DNA of 64,000 nucleotides. Source: Pseudo-nitzschia pungens (taxonomy: Eukaryota > Bacillariophyta > Bacillariophyceae > Bacillariales > Bacillariaceae). The notes under the pieces are model-generated. The model did not search any database. It was not told the origin of the DNA and saw nothing but the letters and a program-made list of their open reading frames with translations. Where the stretch lies: contig CM074768.1 of NCBI GenBank assembly GCA_037355855.1, forward strand, positions 1,798,001 through 1,862,000. Direction: 5' to 3'. How positions within the stretch are numbered: position 1 is the stretch's first letter; every line of letters begins with the position of its first letter. Below are positions 20,925 through 32,031 of the stretch, piece by piece. Position numbers and translations under genes: made by a program.

Positions 20925-22019
20925 ATGCCAAAAGCTTCTTCGAACCCAAGACACTTCTCCGGTGCTGCCAAAATACCCAGAGAATTCTATTGTCGCTGCT
21001 GCACGAGTTTGGGAAGAAGAAAATCAAAATCATACTCCGGGTACAAACAAGAATCGAATTACAATTTCACCTACTATAGATATGTTTCTCAAGGGCTGAC
21101 ATATCATCTCAATGCCAGTAGTGATTGCCGCATCTATTATCACGAGAACAATCTATTGGATTTCATTTCTTCTGTGAAGGAAGAACTCACCCTTCCTTCT
21201 GTTAGACACACACCATCCCAATATGGATTGACGATGACACAGAATGGACCACAAATTCCTCCATCCCTCGCCCCGAACGACACCACAGCAAATGCAACTA
21301 GTATTCATTCCTCACTAAACGGTCAAGTGATTGCCAATGTGCTGATCCCACCCATGGACAGACAGGCAATTGAATCGCACATGGCTCAAACCGAAGCAAT
21401 GGACACTATGATTACCGACGGAGCTAGTGATGACTTCGATGCCAGCAGTGATGTTGGTGAAGACAGCGATGGGAGTTCCGATGCCGTAATCACTAATACC
21501 ATTATTTCTATAAACGAAAGAGAGCAAGCCTTTCGGAATAGCACTTTGTTCCCTCCCCGGCCCCAACTGATTGCCGAAATCAATCTCCTCAATATTATAA
21601 CCCGACACAAGCTACCTCTATCTACTTTTCAAACCATTTTCAATTGGGCAAAAGACAGTCATAACCTTCCAGGATTCAATTTCAGTGTAACATCAACAAG
21701 GAAATGGGATGCCATTCTTCAGGAAATCAAAACCAATCTTGGTGTACCATCAGAACGCAATTTTCAACCAAAAATTGTGAACTGGCTCCCGGATAACAAA
21801 CCCACCCAAATCTATGTTCGTCCCTTTCTTGACGCTTTATATTCCCTCCTGTCAAACCCAGAATTAATGTCAGAAGAAAATCTGTCATTTCCAAACAGTG
21901 AAACCCCTCTATCACCGGAGCAGTTCCCATTGCCCACTGATTCCTCCTTTATAACGGAACTGCACCACGGAACATGGTGGTCAGGATTCTTGGCAATCCA
22001 TCTGCAGGGTTGGAACATC
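20925..22019 (+). pseudogene. Transposase, N-terminal part (Plavaka/CACTA-like)
   Basis: The start is taken at 20925 (ACATGCC); the frame is open from 20691, but that part is repeat. Residues ~15-65 contain a CRCC pair and later His/Cys residues that could form a zinc-binding fold. An Asp/Ser-rich acidic stretch follows. Next is a conserved-looking domain (LLNIITRHKLPLSTFQTIFN and onward) ending at TELHHGTWWSG, after which the frame stops at 22019. The next segment resumes in another frame at about 22005, so a small indel has broken the gene. An intron is less likely because no splice site fits the short gap. The element cannot make a full transposase from this copy. Confidence 0.7.
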
Positions 22020-22480
22020 TGAAATCCTTGTTCCCATCATTTATTATATGGACGGTATCAGCCTGGATGCTCATGGACGCTTATCGTTGACCCCACTTAA
22101 TATCACCCTAGGCATATTCAACATAGCAACCAGGAAAAGGCCAGATGCGTGGACGACAATATATTTTCATCCGGACAGCAAATTGGAGAGTATCCATCAT
22201 TCCAAAAAACCATCTCCCAAAGAATCAATGCAAAACCTCCACAATGCATTAGAATTGGTGCTCCATTCCTTCAAGGAAGCGTCCGAGACTAATGATGGGA
22301 TCCCTAGGGATTTTCTACCGTATGCAGGGAAGTTATGGCAAGTAAAAATGAAATTTGCAATTGCTTACATCATTGGGGATACAGAGTTGCACGATAAATT
22401 GTGTGGCAGATATGGATCATATAATAAAGGTGTTAGTAAGCTGTGCAGACACTGCAACTGTCCAAATGACGATACCAACA
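22020..22480 (+). pseudogene. Transposase, middle part, cut by the gypsy insertion
   Basis: Reads ILVPIIYYMDGISLDAHGRL, then LTPLNITLGIFN, and later IGDTELHDKLCGRYGSYNK and CRHCNCP. This order (a DG(I)xLD motif, GxLSLTPLNITLGIFN, GDxExxDKLCG, then CRxCxCP) is what I know from Plavaka-like transposases of the CACTA superfamily. DGISLD probably carries a catalytic Asp. The frame runs without a stop into the 5-bp target duplication CAACA at 22476-22480, and continues in phase at 28169. Confidence 0.75.
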
Positions 22481-22652
22481 TGCCGTGCACCGGAATCAGT
22501 CACGAGTGTATATTCGGGACTGGAACGGATTAGCGAGTCTCCGAATCGCCGATTTGGAGACTGCTGGATCCAATAGCAAATAGACTAATCGATAGAGCTC
22601 ACAATTTGCATATCACTACTATTCTAATCACTAGTAGACCCGGGGTATGGCA
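22481..22652 (+). repeat. 5' LTR of the gypsy element
   Basis: 172 bp, TG...CA ends. CGAGTCTCCGAATCGCC and ATTTGGAGACTG form a short internal inverted match (AGTCTCC / GGAGACT). Confidence 0.92.
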
Positions 22653-23435
22653 TGATTTTAAAATCAAGCTGAGCGCTGATGACCATGAGCAGAAAGAAAC
22701 TGATCGACCAAAGAAGTCGACAGGATCGAAAGACTGCCGAAAAATGGAGGCGCAGAGAAGCAAAACAGGGAGAAGGACATCCAGTGTCTGCAGCACTAAG
22801 GAAGACCGACCCCAGCAGCCGTTAGTTCCATTAGAAGGGGACAGCAGCAGCAACAGAGACACCTAAGGACCTCAACAGGACCATGGTCGACAAAGGGAAA
22901 TAATCGGAAAAACCGAAAATAAGTGTCGAAAAAGTGACACATAATCCAGTGAGTGGACTAATTGGACCAACACTGAGTGGATGGACAGACCGAAGAGGGG
23001 ATGCCAACCAAAACTCAAAAATAGAGATATCCGGAAAGGTATATAATGAATATTCCAACACCACAAATCCCACGGGAATGGGAAGTGGGACCGGCCCGGT
23101 GAATGCTTAATAGAGAAGCAACGCTGGAGAACCACGGGAATCAACTCCCACGAAATAAAAACAGAAACAACTCCGGAGAACCACAGGATTCCCGGGAGCC
23201 AAAGAGAGAGTCAACTCCCACCAATGCGAAGCCTGGGGGAGGAATCAGTTACAACACGAGATATCACGAGGAAGTGAATCAAAAAGTTAGCTACAACACG
23301 AGATATCACGAGAACAGTGGATCTCCAGGGGAGGAACCAAAGCAATCACTTTTGCTCATTTCTGAACCAAATAACAACTAACAATAAAACTAGCGTAACT
23401 AAACTTAAATTAATAACTGACTGATTAATCTCACA
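22653..23435 (+). other. Leader of the gypsy element
   Basis: Non-coding. It starts with the palindromic TGATTTTAAAATCA directly after the LTR, where a primer site is expected; no tRNA match was recognised. Later it has small direct repeats: GAGAACCAC(A/G)GG, and TACAACACGAGATATCACGA twice (about 23250 and 23290). Confidence 0.5.
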
Positions 23436-23512
23436 ATGGCGGCCAAGGAACCAAACAGTTCCCATTCAAACTCACGCGCGAGGAGTGGCCGGAGGACGCT
23501 CGCAAAGTGAAA

Positions 23513-24850
23513 ATGACTATCGACAACGAAAAGGGAGAAGTAGCGTTCAGCGACTACCTGAAGGTACTCACCGGCACTGAAAGACCGGAACTCTTTATTA
23601 TCTGGAAAAGGGACTTTGACCAGAAAATTGCTGGCAATGACCAACTCCAAGGAGACCAAAAGATAGATATCCTCCAGAGAATCCTCTCCAACGAGGCACT
23701 ATCCATTGTCCAGAGGACCCTCCAGCTGGGTTACTACGCGGACCCTGTAAAGAAGGTCCACAATGACAAATTGGTCCAGAAAAGGATTCAGGACGCCTGC
23801 AGAGCCTACAAACCGGCCCCCACGGCGACTGAGCCCTCGTCCACGGACGCAACAACAACAACAACAACGGAAGCCACGGCCCCGACCGAAACAGCGGAAA
23901 CTGCCACGGCAGCACCCGACGACGCCGAGACGGACGCCGAGGTCATTGTTGAAACCATACCTATTCCAAAGAAAAAGGTATCGGAAGCCCGTAAACAGTA
24001 CTACCAAACCGAGGAGTACAAAAAGGATGCCATCCAAGAGTGCATGTATGCTCTCAAACTCAAAATCTTTGGCAATGACATGACCGGAAAGAGAGCCTAC
24101 ATCAACCTCCGCCGGTACATGCGAACCGCCCGTGTCGACACCAAACACGGCATTCGCTCCTGGGCCAATCGAATGGCCGAGCTCCAGAGCTATCTCCCTG
24201 AATGTCTATGGGAAAGCGGAGCCATTACAGGGTTAAAACCTACCAGCTTCTCAGAAACAGAGATGAAGGAAATCCTGGATTCCAACATGACCCATGCACA
24301 AAGGGACAAATTGGAACACCTGGGATGGGACCTATACTACCATTCCTTCAACACCACCATCGACAAGTTGGAAAACTTGGAACCTACCATCCAGAGAGAG
24401 GAGGCTCTCCAAAAGCGCCTTTCCGAACTGGAAAAACAGAACGGTGGCGCCAAGCCGAATTCCAAGGCCAAGGCTGCTTCTGGAGGAGGAAAGTCCCCCG
24501 GCAAAAAGAAGCGCCCCATGGACAAGCAACTGTGCAAGACATGCGGCAAGACCCATGCAGGAAAATGCTGGAAACTGACTGGTGGCCCCTCCAAGAAAGG
24601 CAGGTTTGACCAAGCCACGATCAACATGCTCAAAGCGCATTTCGTGGCAAAGGAAGACTCTGACAGTGAGTCTGGTTCCAAGCCCAACTGGGGTAAGAAC
24701 CTTTCCAACCACGAATACTCCTATGTCCTGGCAACAGCCCAGGCCGAAACCGGGGTCTCCGACGATGATATCTCCATCGATTACAAGGACCTGAAGGAGT
24801 ACCGTAAGAAGTACAAGAAGACCTTCAAGAAAAAGGGTTCCCACAACTGA
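23513..24850 (+). CDS. Gypsy Gag with one zinc knuckle
   Basis: About 445 residues from the ATG at 23513. A better start may be the ATG at 23436, but it is out of frame with the body. The same-strand frame upstream of 23513 looks coding, so a one-base slip near 23465 probably truncated the N-terminus. There is a Thr/Ala-rich linker around residues 100-150. A conserved helical region follows, then a Lys-rich stretch and a CKTCGKTHAGKCW knuckle (C-x2-C-x3-H-x3-C). It packages RNA in related elements. It ends in TGA, followed at once by the ATG of the protease frame. Confidence 0.8.
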   Translation: MTIDNEKGEVAFSDYLKVLTGTERPELFIIWKRDFDQKIAGNDQLQGDQKIDILQRILSNEALSIVQRTLQLGYYADPVKKVHNDKLVQKRIQDACRAYKPAPTATEPSSTDATTTTTTEATAPTETAETATAAPDDAETDAEVIVETIPIPKKKVSEARKQYYQTEEYKKDAIQECMYALKLKIFGNDMTGKRAYINLRRYMRTARVDTKHGIRSWANRMAELQSYLPECLWESGAITGLKPTSFSETEMKEILDSNMTHAQRDKLEHLGWDLYYHSFNTTIDKLENLEPTIQREEALQKRLSELEKQNGGAKPNSKAKAASGGGKSPGKKKRPMDKQLCKTCGKTHAGKCWKLTGGPSKKGRFDQATINMLKAHFVAKEDSDSESGSKPNWGKNLSNHEYSYVLATAQAETGVSDDDISIDYKDLKEYRKKYKKTFKKKGSHN

Positions 24851-25672
24851 ATGGCAAGTACCCCCCACGAAGGGCCCCGTGTAATCAACAGGTTTGCGGA
24901 CGTCTGTGTGGAGGTACTGGACCACAAGGGAAGGGGAAGGATGCTCCGGGGCCTACTGGACTCCGGATGCTCCAAATCCATCATCTTAAGGCACTTTGTC
25001 AGTAGAAGTCAACTAACGAACCAAGACCAGAGAACTGTCACCTACAACACGTACGGCGGCAAGTTCCGTACCAAGTCTGCGGCTTCAGTGGGACTGAAAC
25101 TAATAGAGTTTTCAAATTCAAAGACCATCAACTGGAAATTCCAAGTGGATGAGTATCACGACCACGAGGAAGTTCCCTATGATATAATCATTGGGTCCGA
25201 CCTAATGGCGCAACTAGGACTGGATATCAAATACAGTTCCCGAACAATTGAATGGCAGGGAGACTCCATTCCCATGAAGGGGATCGGAGAGCTCACTGAC
25301 CCAGAAAAGTGTGAGGCCGTATTCTTTGCCCACACTCAAAGCCCAATCCTACAACAGGAAGAGGAACAGCAAGCCAAGATCCTGGAGGCGGACTACTCCA
25401 AGGTCGACATCGACGCTATGGTCGACGATCTGGAAATTACAGCCGCATCCAAGGAGGCACTGAAAACCACACTGAAGAAGTTCCCCACGCTCTTTGGAGG
25501 TGGGTTAGGACTGCTCAAAAATATCAAACCGGTAACCATTGAACTCCAACCAGGGGTCAAACCGGTCCGACAAAGGTATTATTCAGTACCCCATGCGTTC
25601 GAGCAAGCCTTACGCAAGGAAATCAGTCGATTATGCGAAATTGGAGTCCTGGAGAAACTACCCCACGACTGA
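24851..25672 (+). pseudogene. Gypsy Pol, part 1: protease and start of RT
   Basis: The ATG follows the gag stop directly and lies in the same frame, so gag and pol are separated only by TGA. The retropepsin motif is LLDSGCSKSII (about 24955). After a linker, the start of the reverse transcriptase appears (VRQRYYSVPHAFEQALRKEI). The frame ends at 25672 inside the RT fingers. The next segment lies in another frame; one extra C in the CCCC run at about 25664 would account for it. Confidence 0.8.
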
Positions 25673-26498
25673 CGACTCGCCATGGGCATCCCCGACATTC
25701 TGCCAGCCCAAGAAGACTGGAGATATTAGGGTCCTCACCGACTTCCGGAAAATGAACGCCGCAATCCAAAGGAAACCATTCCCACTACCAAGAATTGGGG
25801 AAACCATCCAACGCCTACAGAAATTCAAGTCGGCTACGGCCTTGGACCTATCTCAGGGCTATTATACCATCCCTATTTGCAAAGAGAGCCAAAAGATTTG
25901 CTCCACCATCTTGCCATGGGGAAAGTATGCCTACAAGAGATTGGCAATGGGAATTGCATGCGCTCCGGATATCTTCCAGTCAGTCATGATGAACCTACTA
26001 GGGGACCTGGACTATGTCCTTGTCTATATCGACGACATTCTAATCATCCAGAGAGAGGGGGAATCTGAACAGGATCACCTCGACAAAATCGATACAGTCC
26101 TCCAGAGACTGGACGATGCTGGCTTCCGGGCCAACCTCCGGAAATCCTTTTTCATGCAGAAAGAAGTGGAATATTTGGGATTCCTATTAACTACAGAGGG
26201 CATTCAACCCCAGCCTAAGAAGCTGGAGGCGATGACTCGCCTGGAGGCCCCCAAGAACACCAGACAACTGAAGATGTTCCTTGGAATGGTCAATTTCTAT
26301 CGAGATATGTGGAAGCGCCGCTCCCATATCCTTGCCCCCCTCAACAAGCTTGCGGGCAAAAAGGGCAAAATGAACTGGTACTGGGGCCCAGCAGAGCAGA
26401 AAGCTTTCATGGAGGCGAAAAGGATGCTAGCCGACAAAGCGAGGACCAGCCTTCCCAGACTTTACAAAACCATTTCATCTCTACTCAGATGCCAGTGA
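25673..26498 (+). pseudogene. Gypsy Pol, part 2: reverse transcriptase
   Basis: Core RT motifs in order: SPWASPTFCQPKKTG, VLTDFRKMN, ATALDLSQGYYTIPI and the catalytic box YVLVYIDDIL (about 26015-26040). Then come EVEYLGFLLT and a thumb region up to the start of RNase H. The frame ends at 26498 where a second frameshift (about 26455-26480) moves the RNase H to another frame. Confidence 0.85.
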
Positions 26499-27222
26499 CA
26501 GGCAATTGGGTGCAACTGTGTGCCAAGATGGCAAACCACTTGGCTTCTACACAAGAAAACTGAACTCGGCGCAGCTCAACTACACGGTTGGAGAAAAGGA
26601 ACTCCTCGGTATCGTAGAGGGCTTAAAAGCGTTCGAAGGAATCCTACGAGGACAAGATGTGACCATTCACACCGATCACCTGAATCTACTATATCAGCAA
26701 ATGCCCACCCAACGGATGGTACGATGGAGACTCCTCATGGAGGAGTTCCACCCAATCGTAAAGCATGTTGCTGGCAAAGAAAATGATGCAGCAGACGCAC
26801 TGTCGAGACTGGATATAACCGAAGATCCAGCAGATACAGTGGAATGGCTACCACCAAATAAGCCCCTCACATACGCGGATGAGGAAGAGCACCTCCGGCA
26901 ACTCCTATTCCCACTTGGAGAGGAATTAACGGAAGAATTCCAGGGCAATAGTGCATTCCCACTTGCTCCGGACATGATTCAGTTCTACCAGCAGAAGGAC
27001 ACAGAAATCATGAGTGCTCTGGAGAAAGACAAACGACTGACCACCAAAATCGTGGAAGGTCACAGTCTAATCCACAAGGAAGGGAAAATCTTGATCCCCG
27101 ACAAACTCAAACAAAGAGTTATGGAGTGGTACCACAATATATTGGTACACCCCGGAGAAAAGAGAATGGAGCTGAGCATACGCTCAGTATTCACTTGGAA
27201 GGGTCCACAACAAAAATGGTAA
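26499..27222 (+). pseudogene. Gypsy Pol, part 3: RNase H and integrase zinc finger start
   Basis: RNase H features: a YSDASD first Asp just upstream in this frame, then FYTRKLNSAQLNYTVGEKEL, a HTDHLNL element and NDAADALSRL. It runs into an integrase linker with MEWYHNILVHPGEKRM, the two His of the HHCC finger. The frame stops at 27222 before the Cys pair. Part of the integrase N-terminus is missing at this point. Confidence 0.8.
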
Positions 27223-27970
27223 AGACTACCATATCCATGTCCTAACAATGGTGGATCCAGTAACCGGATGGTTTGAACTGGCTCACCTGAAGGATTCACC
27301 AAATGCTGCAGAAACGCAACGATTACTGGACAGTGTGTGGCTAGCAAGATACCCACGTCCAAAAGAAATCGGTTTCGATGGTGGCAGTGAGTTCAAAGCA
27401 GAGTTCCAAGAGCTCTGTGAGAACATGGGATTGAAAAGAAAACCAAGTGGCGTCTGGAACCCACAATCCAACTCTGTACTGGAGAGGATTCACCAGGTGC
27501 TGAAGGATTGCCTACTGTCCTTTAACTTGGAGCAAAGGGAACTCCACGAGCAGGACCCCTTTGAAGAATTCACCACAAAGGCAGCATATGCTATTAGAAG
27601 CGCCATCCACACTACCTTGGGATATTCCCCAGCGCAGTTGGTATTTGGCAGAGACATGTTCATGCCGGTGAACTTTCCAGTGGACTGGGAAGCCATCCAA
27701 GCTAGGAAGCAGAAGAGCATCCACAAGAGCAATATCCGGGAGAACCAGAAGAGGACCCCCCATGTCTATAAGGAAGGAGACTATGTCACCCTGGAGAGGA
27801 AGGGCATTGTACCAAAACTCTCCTTCCCACGGCAAGGACCTTATAAGGTGCTCAAGGCCCATGACAATGGAACTGTAACTATTGAAACTGCTCCCTTTGT
27901 AACCGACCGGGTTAATATCAGACGCATCCATCCCTATTATGGCAGGGATAGCCCAGAGGCAGAATCATAA
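27223..27970 (+). pseudogene. Gypsy Pol, part 4: integrase core and C-terminus
   Basis: DDE integrase core: MVDPVTGW (first Asp), GFDGGSEFKAEF (second Asp) and NSVLERIHQVLK (Glu). Then come a GYSPAQLVFGRD motif and a C-terminal SH3-like part with YKEGDYVTLER. Compared with normal gypsy integrases, the HHCC cysteines and the linker before the first Asp are absent between 27205 and 27235. This points to a deletion of roughly 200 bp. Confidence 0.82.
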
Positions 27971-27991
27971 CAACAGTACCATGGAGGAGCA

Positions 27992-28163
27992 TGCCGTGCA
28001 CCGGAATCAGTCACGAGTGTATATTCGGGACTGGAACGGATTAGCGAGTCTCCGAATCGCCGATTTGGAGACTGCTGGATCTAATAGCAAATAGACTAAT
28101 CGATAGAGCTCACAATTTGCATGTCACTACTATTCTAATCACTAGTAGACCCGGGGTATGGCA
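27992..28163 (+). repeat. 3' LTR of the gypsy element
   Basis: 172 bp, matching 22481-22652 with two substitutions (CCAATAG/CTAATAG and GCATATC/GCATGTC). It is preceded by purine-rich ATGGAGGAGCA, the likely polypurine tract. Confidence 0.92.
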
Positions 28164-29802
28164 CAACAGGCCATCAGCACAACAAAACGCTACCCTCTGG
28201 GTCCCGTCCAATTTTCAAACATCTCCGGATGACACTGCCGTCAACATCAAGGAAAATTTCATTGACATTTCTCATCACCACATCAAGAATGCATTCCACG
28301 GTCTTAACTTTGGAACTAACTTCAATAACATACATCTAGCAACACCTGGTGAATGCCTGCACATGCATCAACTAGGATGCGCAAAACAAGAAGTAGAATC
28401 TTTGGACCAGCTTATGAAGGGCTCCATTCCTTGCCCATACGCACCGGATTTAAATAAAGGCCACTCCACAGCAAATACTATTGGGCATCTTGCTCAAAAA
28501 TATGGAGCTTTGCTTTCAAGGCAATCTGACCGTGATTTTCCAAGAACAAAATTCAGTTCAAATCTTCTCTCCGTTACCAAAAAAGAGGGCCATGATTACA
28601 GTGGAATGCTGATCTCTATTCTAATCACTTTGGTTTCTGACTCCGGTAACAAACTTTTGGTGGACAAAACGTTTGTAACGAAACAGATTGGTTTGATCGA
28701 ACAAATCATTTCAATGGAAGAATTCTTGAAACACGGCCGTCCCACCAGAAAAAGCATCAAAAATCTTCCTAAAACGATTATTCATTTCATCAACTCTATC
28801 AACAGCACCTGTCTTTGCAGGGGAATGGGAAACAAACTGATTAAAAATCACCTTTACTTTCACATTCCAAAGTATATCAGTCTTTGGGGTCCAACGTCGG
28901 GATTTGATTCTGCCTATAGTGAAAGTCACCACAAGACAGAGATTAAGGCACCCTCAAAAAATACTCAACAAAATGCCGCTACCCTGGTCCACCAAACAAC
29001 CCGTCGGAAAGAGGAAGTATCTCTGCTTCGTATTGCAACATCTCATTACAAGCTGGGCACAAGCAGTGTTCCTGCAAAAATGTGCAACCGGCCTTCCCAA
29101 TCTGGCTCCCATTTCATCATTTCATCAGACGGAACCACAAATTCCATGAAATGGTTCAGAAGACGGAACAATACGAAACCATTTCATTCATTGGTTGTTT
29201 TGAATTTTGTGTGCCATTCTACCCTTCCCCTGCTGAACGACTCATCATGTGTCAAAGGATTCACGGAACACAACCGATGGGACGCTGCAAATGGAATGAA
29301 CTACCTGTTTCGTTGTCACCCATCGTACAGATCCGATTCAGGTCAAGTGAACAGTTTATGGTTTGACTGGGCTCTTTTCTCAATAGACGGCACCGAAATA
29401 CCCTGTCAGATCCTTTGTTTTTTGACCATTAGCAATTTAAAACAACCAACCTCTGCTGTAAATGGATATGAGGTGGATATAGATGGCATCTATGCAGTTG
29501 TGAGACGCTTCAAAGAGAAACCACGCTCTACAGCATCTCAATTTGTGCAAACTGGGTATCTCGACAATACGTTGTATTTATTCAACACAGATACGATTGT
29601 ATCAGAAATTGCCGTCGTGCCGGAACTGGATAGCAATGCAGAACCAAACACAGGCCGGTGGTTTGTAATTTCCAACCGTTGCGAGTGGCTTGCTAAGTTT
29701 GAGCAGAGAAACAATTCTATGTCAAGCACAACCTACGATACCCTTTATGCAGCCTGTACCTTACCCGAAGGTGGTGGTGACAATCGATCAAGCAGGAATT
29801 GA
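28164..29802 (+). pseudogene. Transposase, C-terminal part
   Basis: It continues the frame broken at 22480 after removal of the gypsy element. The segment HLATPGECLHMHQLGCAKQE stands where Plavaka-like transposases have a PDxLHQxxKG element of the DDE fold. Further on, SESHHKTEIKAPSKNTQQNA corresponds to the E-x2-H-x2-K region. The C-terminal part has FRCHPSYRS and SLWFDWALFSIDG, also usual for the family. Together the three parts make about 1070 residues, a normal size. The family assignment is from remembered motifs, not a search. Its stop lies 62 bp from the stop of the oxygenase. Confidence 0.72.
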
Positions 29803-29864
29803 AACTGTATAATACGAAGGAAAGAACGAGGACGTCTACTACTTGAAACTATGGTTTAATATTA

Positions 29865-30623
29865 TTATAAAGGATCAGATCTTAAAACAGTCCTGCGAGC
29901 TACGTAGGCGCTCATAATATAACAGCCTGGGTATTTAGGATTCGAACAGCTATGCAACACGGTAGGGTTAAACAGCAGTGTATCCCCAGAACGCAGTGGG
30001 ATTCTGACTTTATATGTGGGGAAAACAAAATAATATATAACCTCGTTGTCATGTACCTTCACCCCCCCTACGTCCGCCGGACCAACAACTGTTAAAAGAG
30101 TGTAGTAATAGTCATCGTCGACATGGCATCTGGAATGATAATCCTTTCCTATGGAGAAGGCGGAGTTGAGACAGTGATTACCAATTGTTTCGAGTGTTGT
30201 TTGCTGAACAACCTTTGTCATGACGGACATTTCAAGATTCCAAAGATTTCGCATCGGACGTAAACTTTTCTCCATTTCGTCCACAATGTGCATTGCAGCC
30301 TTGTCAAATTTCTCTTGTGCGCTTTTTTCCACTTTTGGTTTGAACACATACCTACCAATGCCAGTTGTGCTGCGATTGGGTCGACTGCCAACAATAGCAT
30401 ATCCGTTGTCGATACCACCACAGTCGTATCCTCTGACAATTCTTGGTTTAGCTTTAACAATTTCTTCCGCAAAGATTCTTGTATTTTGGATAGCATCCGT
30501 TCCAGCCAAATGTTTTTTTGCTTTTTTTCTGGATACTTTTGCAAAGATTCGCAATGATGGTTCAGATTCGTGCACGGCGATAAGATGCCTCTTGTCCTTA
30601 CTATCCAATGTCCGAAAAGCATC
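29865..30623 (-). pseudogene. 2OG-Fe(II) oxygenase, catalytic part
   Basis: C-terminal 252 residues of a 415-residue protein; the first 163 residues lie at 48018-48506 beyond the copia element. The double-stranded beta-helix signature is present: CHVDDD (His330, Asp332 in the joined numbering), IPLRSGDTLLFNPTVLHS (His387) and a following ARR for 2-oxoglutarate binding. Such enzymes hydroxylate or demethylate nucleic acids or proteins. Which branch (TET/JBP, AlkB, P4H) cannot be told by eye. Position tail-to-tail with a transposase suggests it belongs to the transposon. The insertion has split the gene, but both halves are in frame and otherwise undamaged. Confidence 0.75.
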
Positions 30624-30624
30624 T

Positions 30625-31052
30625 AACAACACAGAACAGAGTTGTTAAGTACTAAGAGAAGTCGCGCATTAGATCTGCGCGCGAGTTAGTCACGCTTTAG
30701 AGCTGCGTGCATCAAGAGAAGTCGCGCACTAGATCTGCGCGCGAGTGAGTCACGCTAGAGGCGTGCAGTCAGTCACGCTAGAGGCGTGTCACGCTAGAGG
30801 CGTGCAGTCAGTCAGTCACGAAGTACGTGCACTAAGAGAATAAACACATGGAAGCGTGCGCACTAGATCTGCGACGCGCGACCAGCAAAGTATCCAAAGA
30901 ACAACGTTGAAGTACAACGTTGAAGTAGATAACTGAAGAAGATCAGTTGAGCAATATACAGACTTATCGCGAGAGATCATGTGAAAGAGACGAAACACAT
31001 GCTTAGATAGATAGAACGATAAGAGCTCATAATTCCAGTTAAACAACTTGTT
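30625..31052 (+). repeat. 5' LTR of the copia element
   Basis: 428 bp. It contains three tandem CACGCTAGAGGCGTG half-hairpin words (30749-30805) and two TCGCGCACTAGATCTGCGC-like words, then a duplicated ACAACGTTGAAGT. These look like promoter-proximal repeats, but function is not shown. Confidence 0.93.
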
Positions 31053-31067
31053 GATTAACAGTCGCAG
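31053..31067 (+). promoter_or_regulatory. Candidate primer binding site of the copia element
   Basis: GATTAACAGTCGCAG begins at the first base after the LTR. It is complementary to CTGCGACTGTTAATC, whose CTGTTAA fits the tRNA-Asn(GUU) anticodon loop flanked by a GCGA/UCGC stem. Use of an internal tRNA fragment as primer is known for copia-type elements. Confidence 0.55.
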
Positions 31068-31404
31068 ATCGCAATACTCTACAAAAATCACTAATTATTC
31101 GCGTTAGCGTTATTCGATACTCAATCATTCGAAATACGCAAGACTGGAATATTTCAATACTCAACGAACACGATTGAATTTTAACACCCAACGAAACACG
31201 ATTCGATTCGATACTCAAGGACACGATTGAAAATATTTGTTTTCAACACTCAAGCAAGACTGAAAATTATTTATTTTCAACTAACACACAATTTGAAAAC
31301 TATTTGTTTCCAAGTACCACAAGAACCAGTACACCTACAGTACTAAAAAGAACCCTAAAAAGAACCCTGTCAACCCCAGTACAGTACTACAACACGACCA
31401 AGCC

Positions 31405-32031
31405 ATGTTCCACAAGATCCTCCAAGGTATTGCCACCTGGCTATCACCCCCACAACCTCAACAACCAACTCCTCAACAACCAACTAACAAGGACCTCGAA
31501 GAAAAAGTTCAAGCTAACAAGGACCTTGAAGAAAAAGTTAAAGAGCTCCAGAAAGCACTTGAACAGAAAGAAGTTACCAACAACCTGGAAGAAAAAGTTA
31601 AAGAACTCCAGAAAGCTCTTGAAAAGAAAGAAGTTGAACTAGAACGAGAGGGTTTCCAGAATCTTCGTGTAGGAGATGTGAAGCCATTTGATGGCACTCA
31701 GGCAAATTGGATCAAGTGGAAGAACGAAGCCGAAGGTGTCCTACATGGTACAGGTTTTCAAAAGGTGATGGAAAGTCGTGAGGAGGCTGACAAGGATCAA
31801 AACAGGAACAACGTCCTGTTCTCCACCCTATCATCAGCTACCTGTGCTGGAAGTGCATTTTCCAAAGTCAATCGTTTTAAAGGGAAGAATGACGGCTATG
31901 GTGCTTGGAACCAACTCCTCGCATGGTATGATTCTGCCACACGTCTTGAATCTCACGCAGATACGCTTCAGATCAAGCTTCAGCACATCAGGCTGTATGA
32001 TGGAGGCAGTATCACAGATTATGTCAACTGA
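31405..32031 (+). CDS. Copia Gag, N-terminal part, ending in an in-frame TGA
   Basis: 208 residues starting at ATG 31405. Residues ~25-80 form a coiled coil built from repeats of DLEEKVKELQKALE. Then comes a gag domain with PFDGTQANWIKWKNEAEGVL and AWNQLLAWYDSATRLESHA, ending at a TGA (32029-32031). The same frame continues directly into the rest of gag and pol, so this is one polyprotein with a single stop. A mutation fits best because the stop falls inside the gag domain; readthrough is possible. No CCHC knuckle was found in gag. Confidence 0.82.
   Translation: MFHKILQGIATWLSPPQPQQPTPQQPTNKDLEEKVQANKDLEEKVKELQKALEQKEVTNNLEEKVKELQKALEKKEVELEREGFQNLRVGDVKPFDGTQANWIKWKNEAEGVLHGTGFQKVMESREEADKDQNRNNVLFSTLSSATCAGSAFSKVNRFKGKNDGYGAWNQLLAWYDSATRLESHADTLQIKLQHIRLYDGGSITDYVN

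Larger units (their letters stand above)
22481..28163 (+). mobile_element. Degenerate Ty3/gypsy retrotransposon
   Basis: 172-bp LTRs (22481-22652 and 27992-28163) begin TGCCGTGCAC, end GGGTATGGCA, and differ at two positions seen. The target duplication is CAACA (22476-22480, 28164-28168). Order inside: leader, gag, protease, reverse transcriptase, RNase H, integrase, which is the Ty3/gypsy order. Pol is broken by two frameshifts and lacks part of the integrase, so the copy is not autonomous although its LTRs are young. Confidence 0.93.

Noticed and set aside
21990..22050. Intron between the first two transposase parts
   Set aside because: The frames overlap and no GT-AG pair fits; a small indel is simpler.
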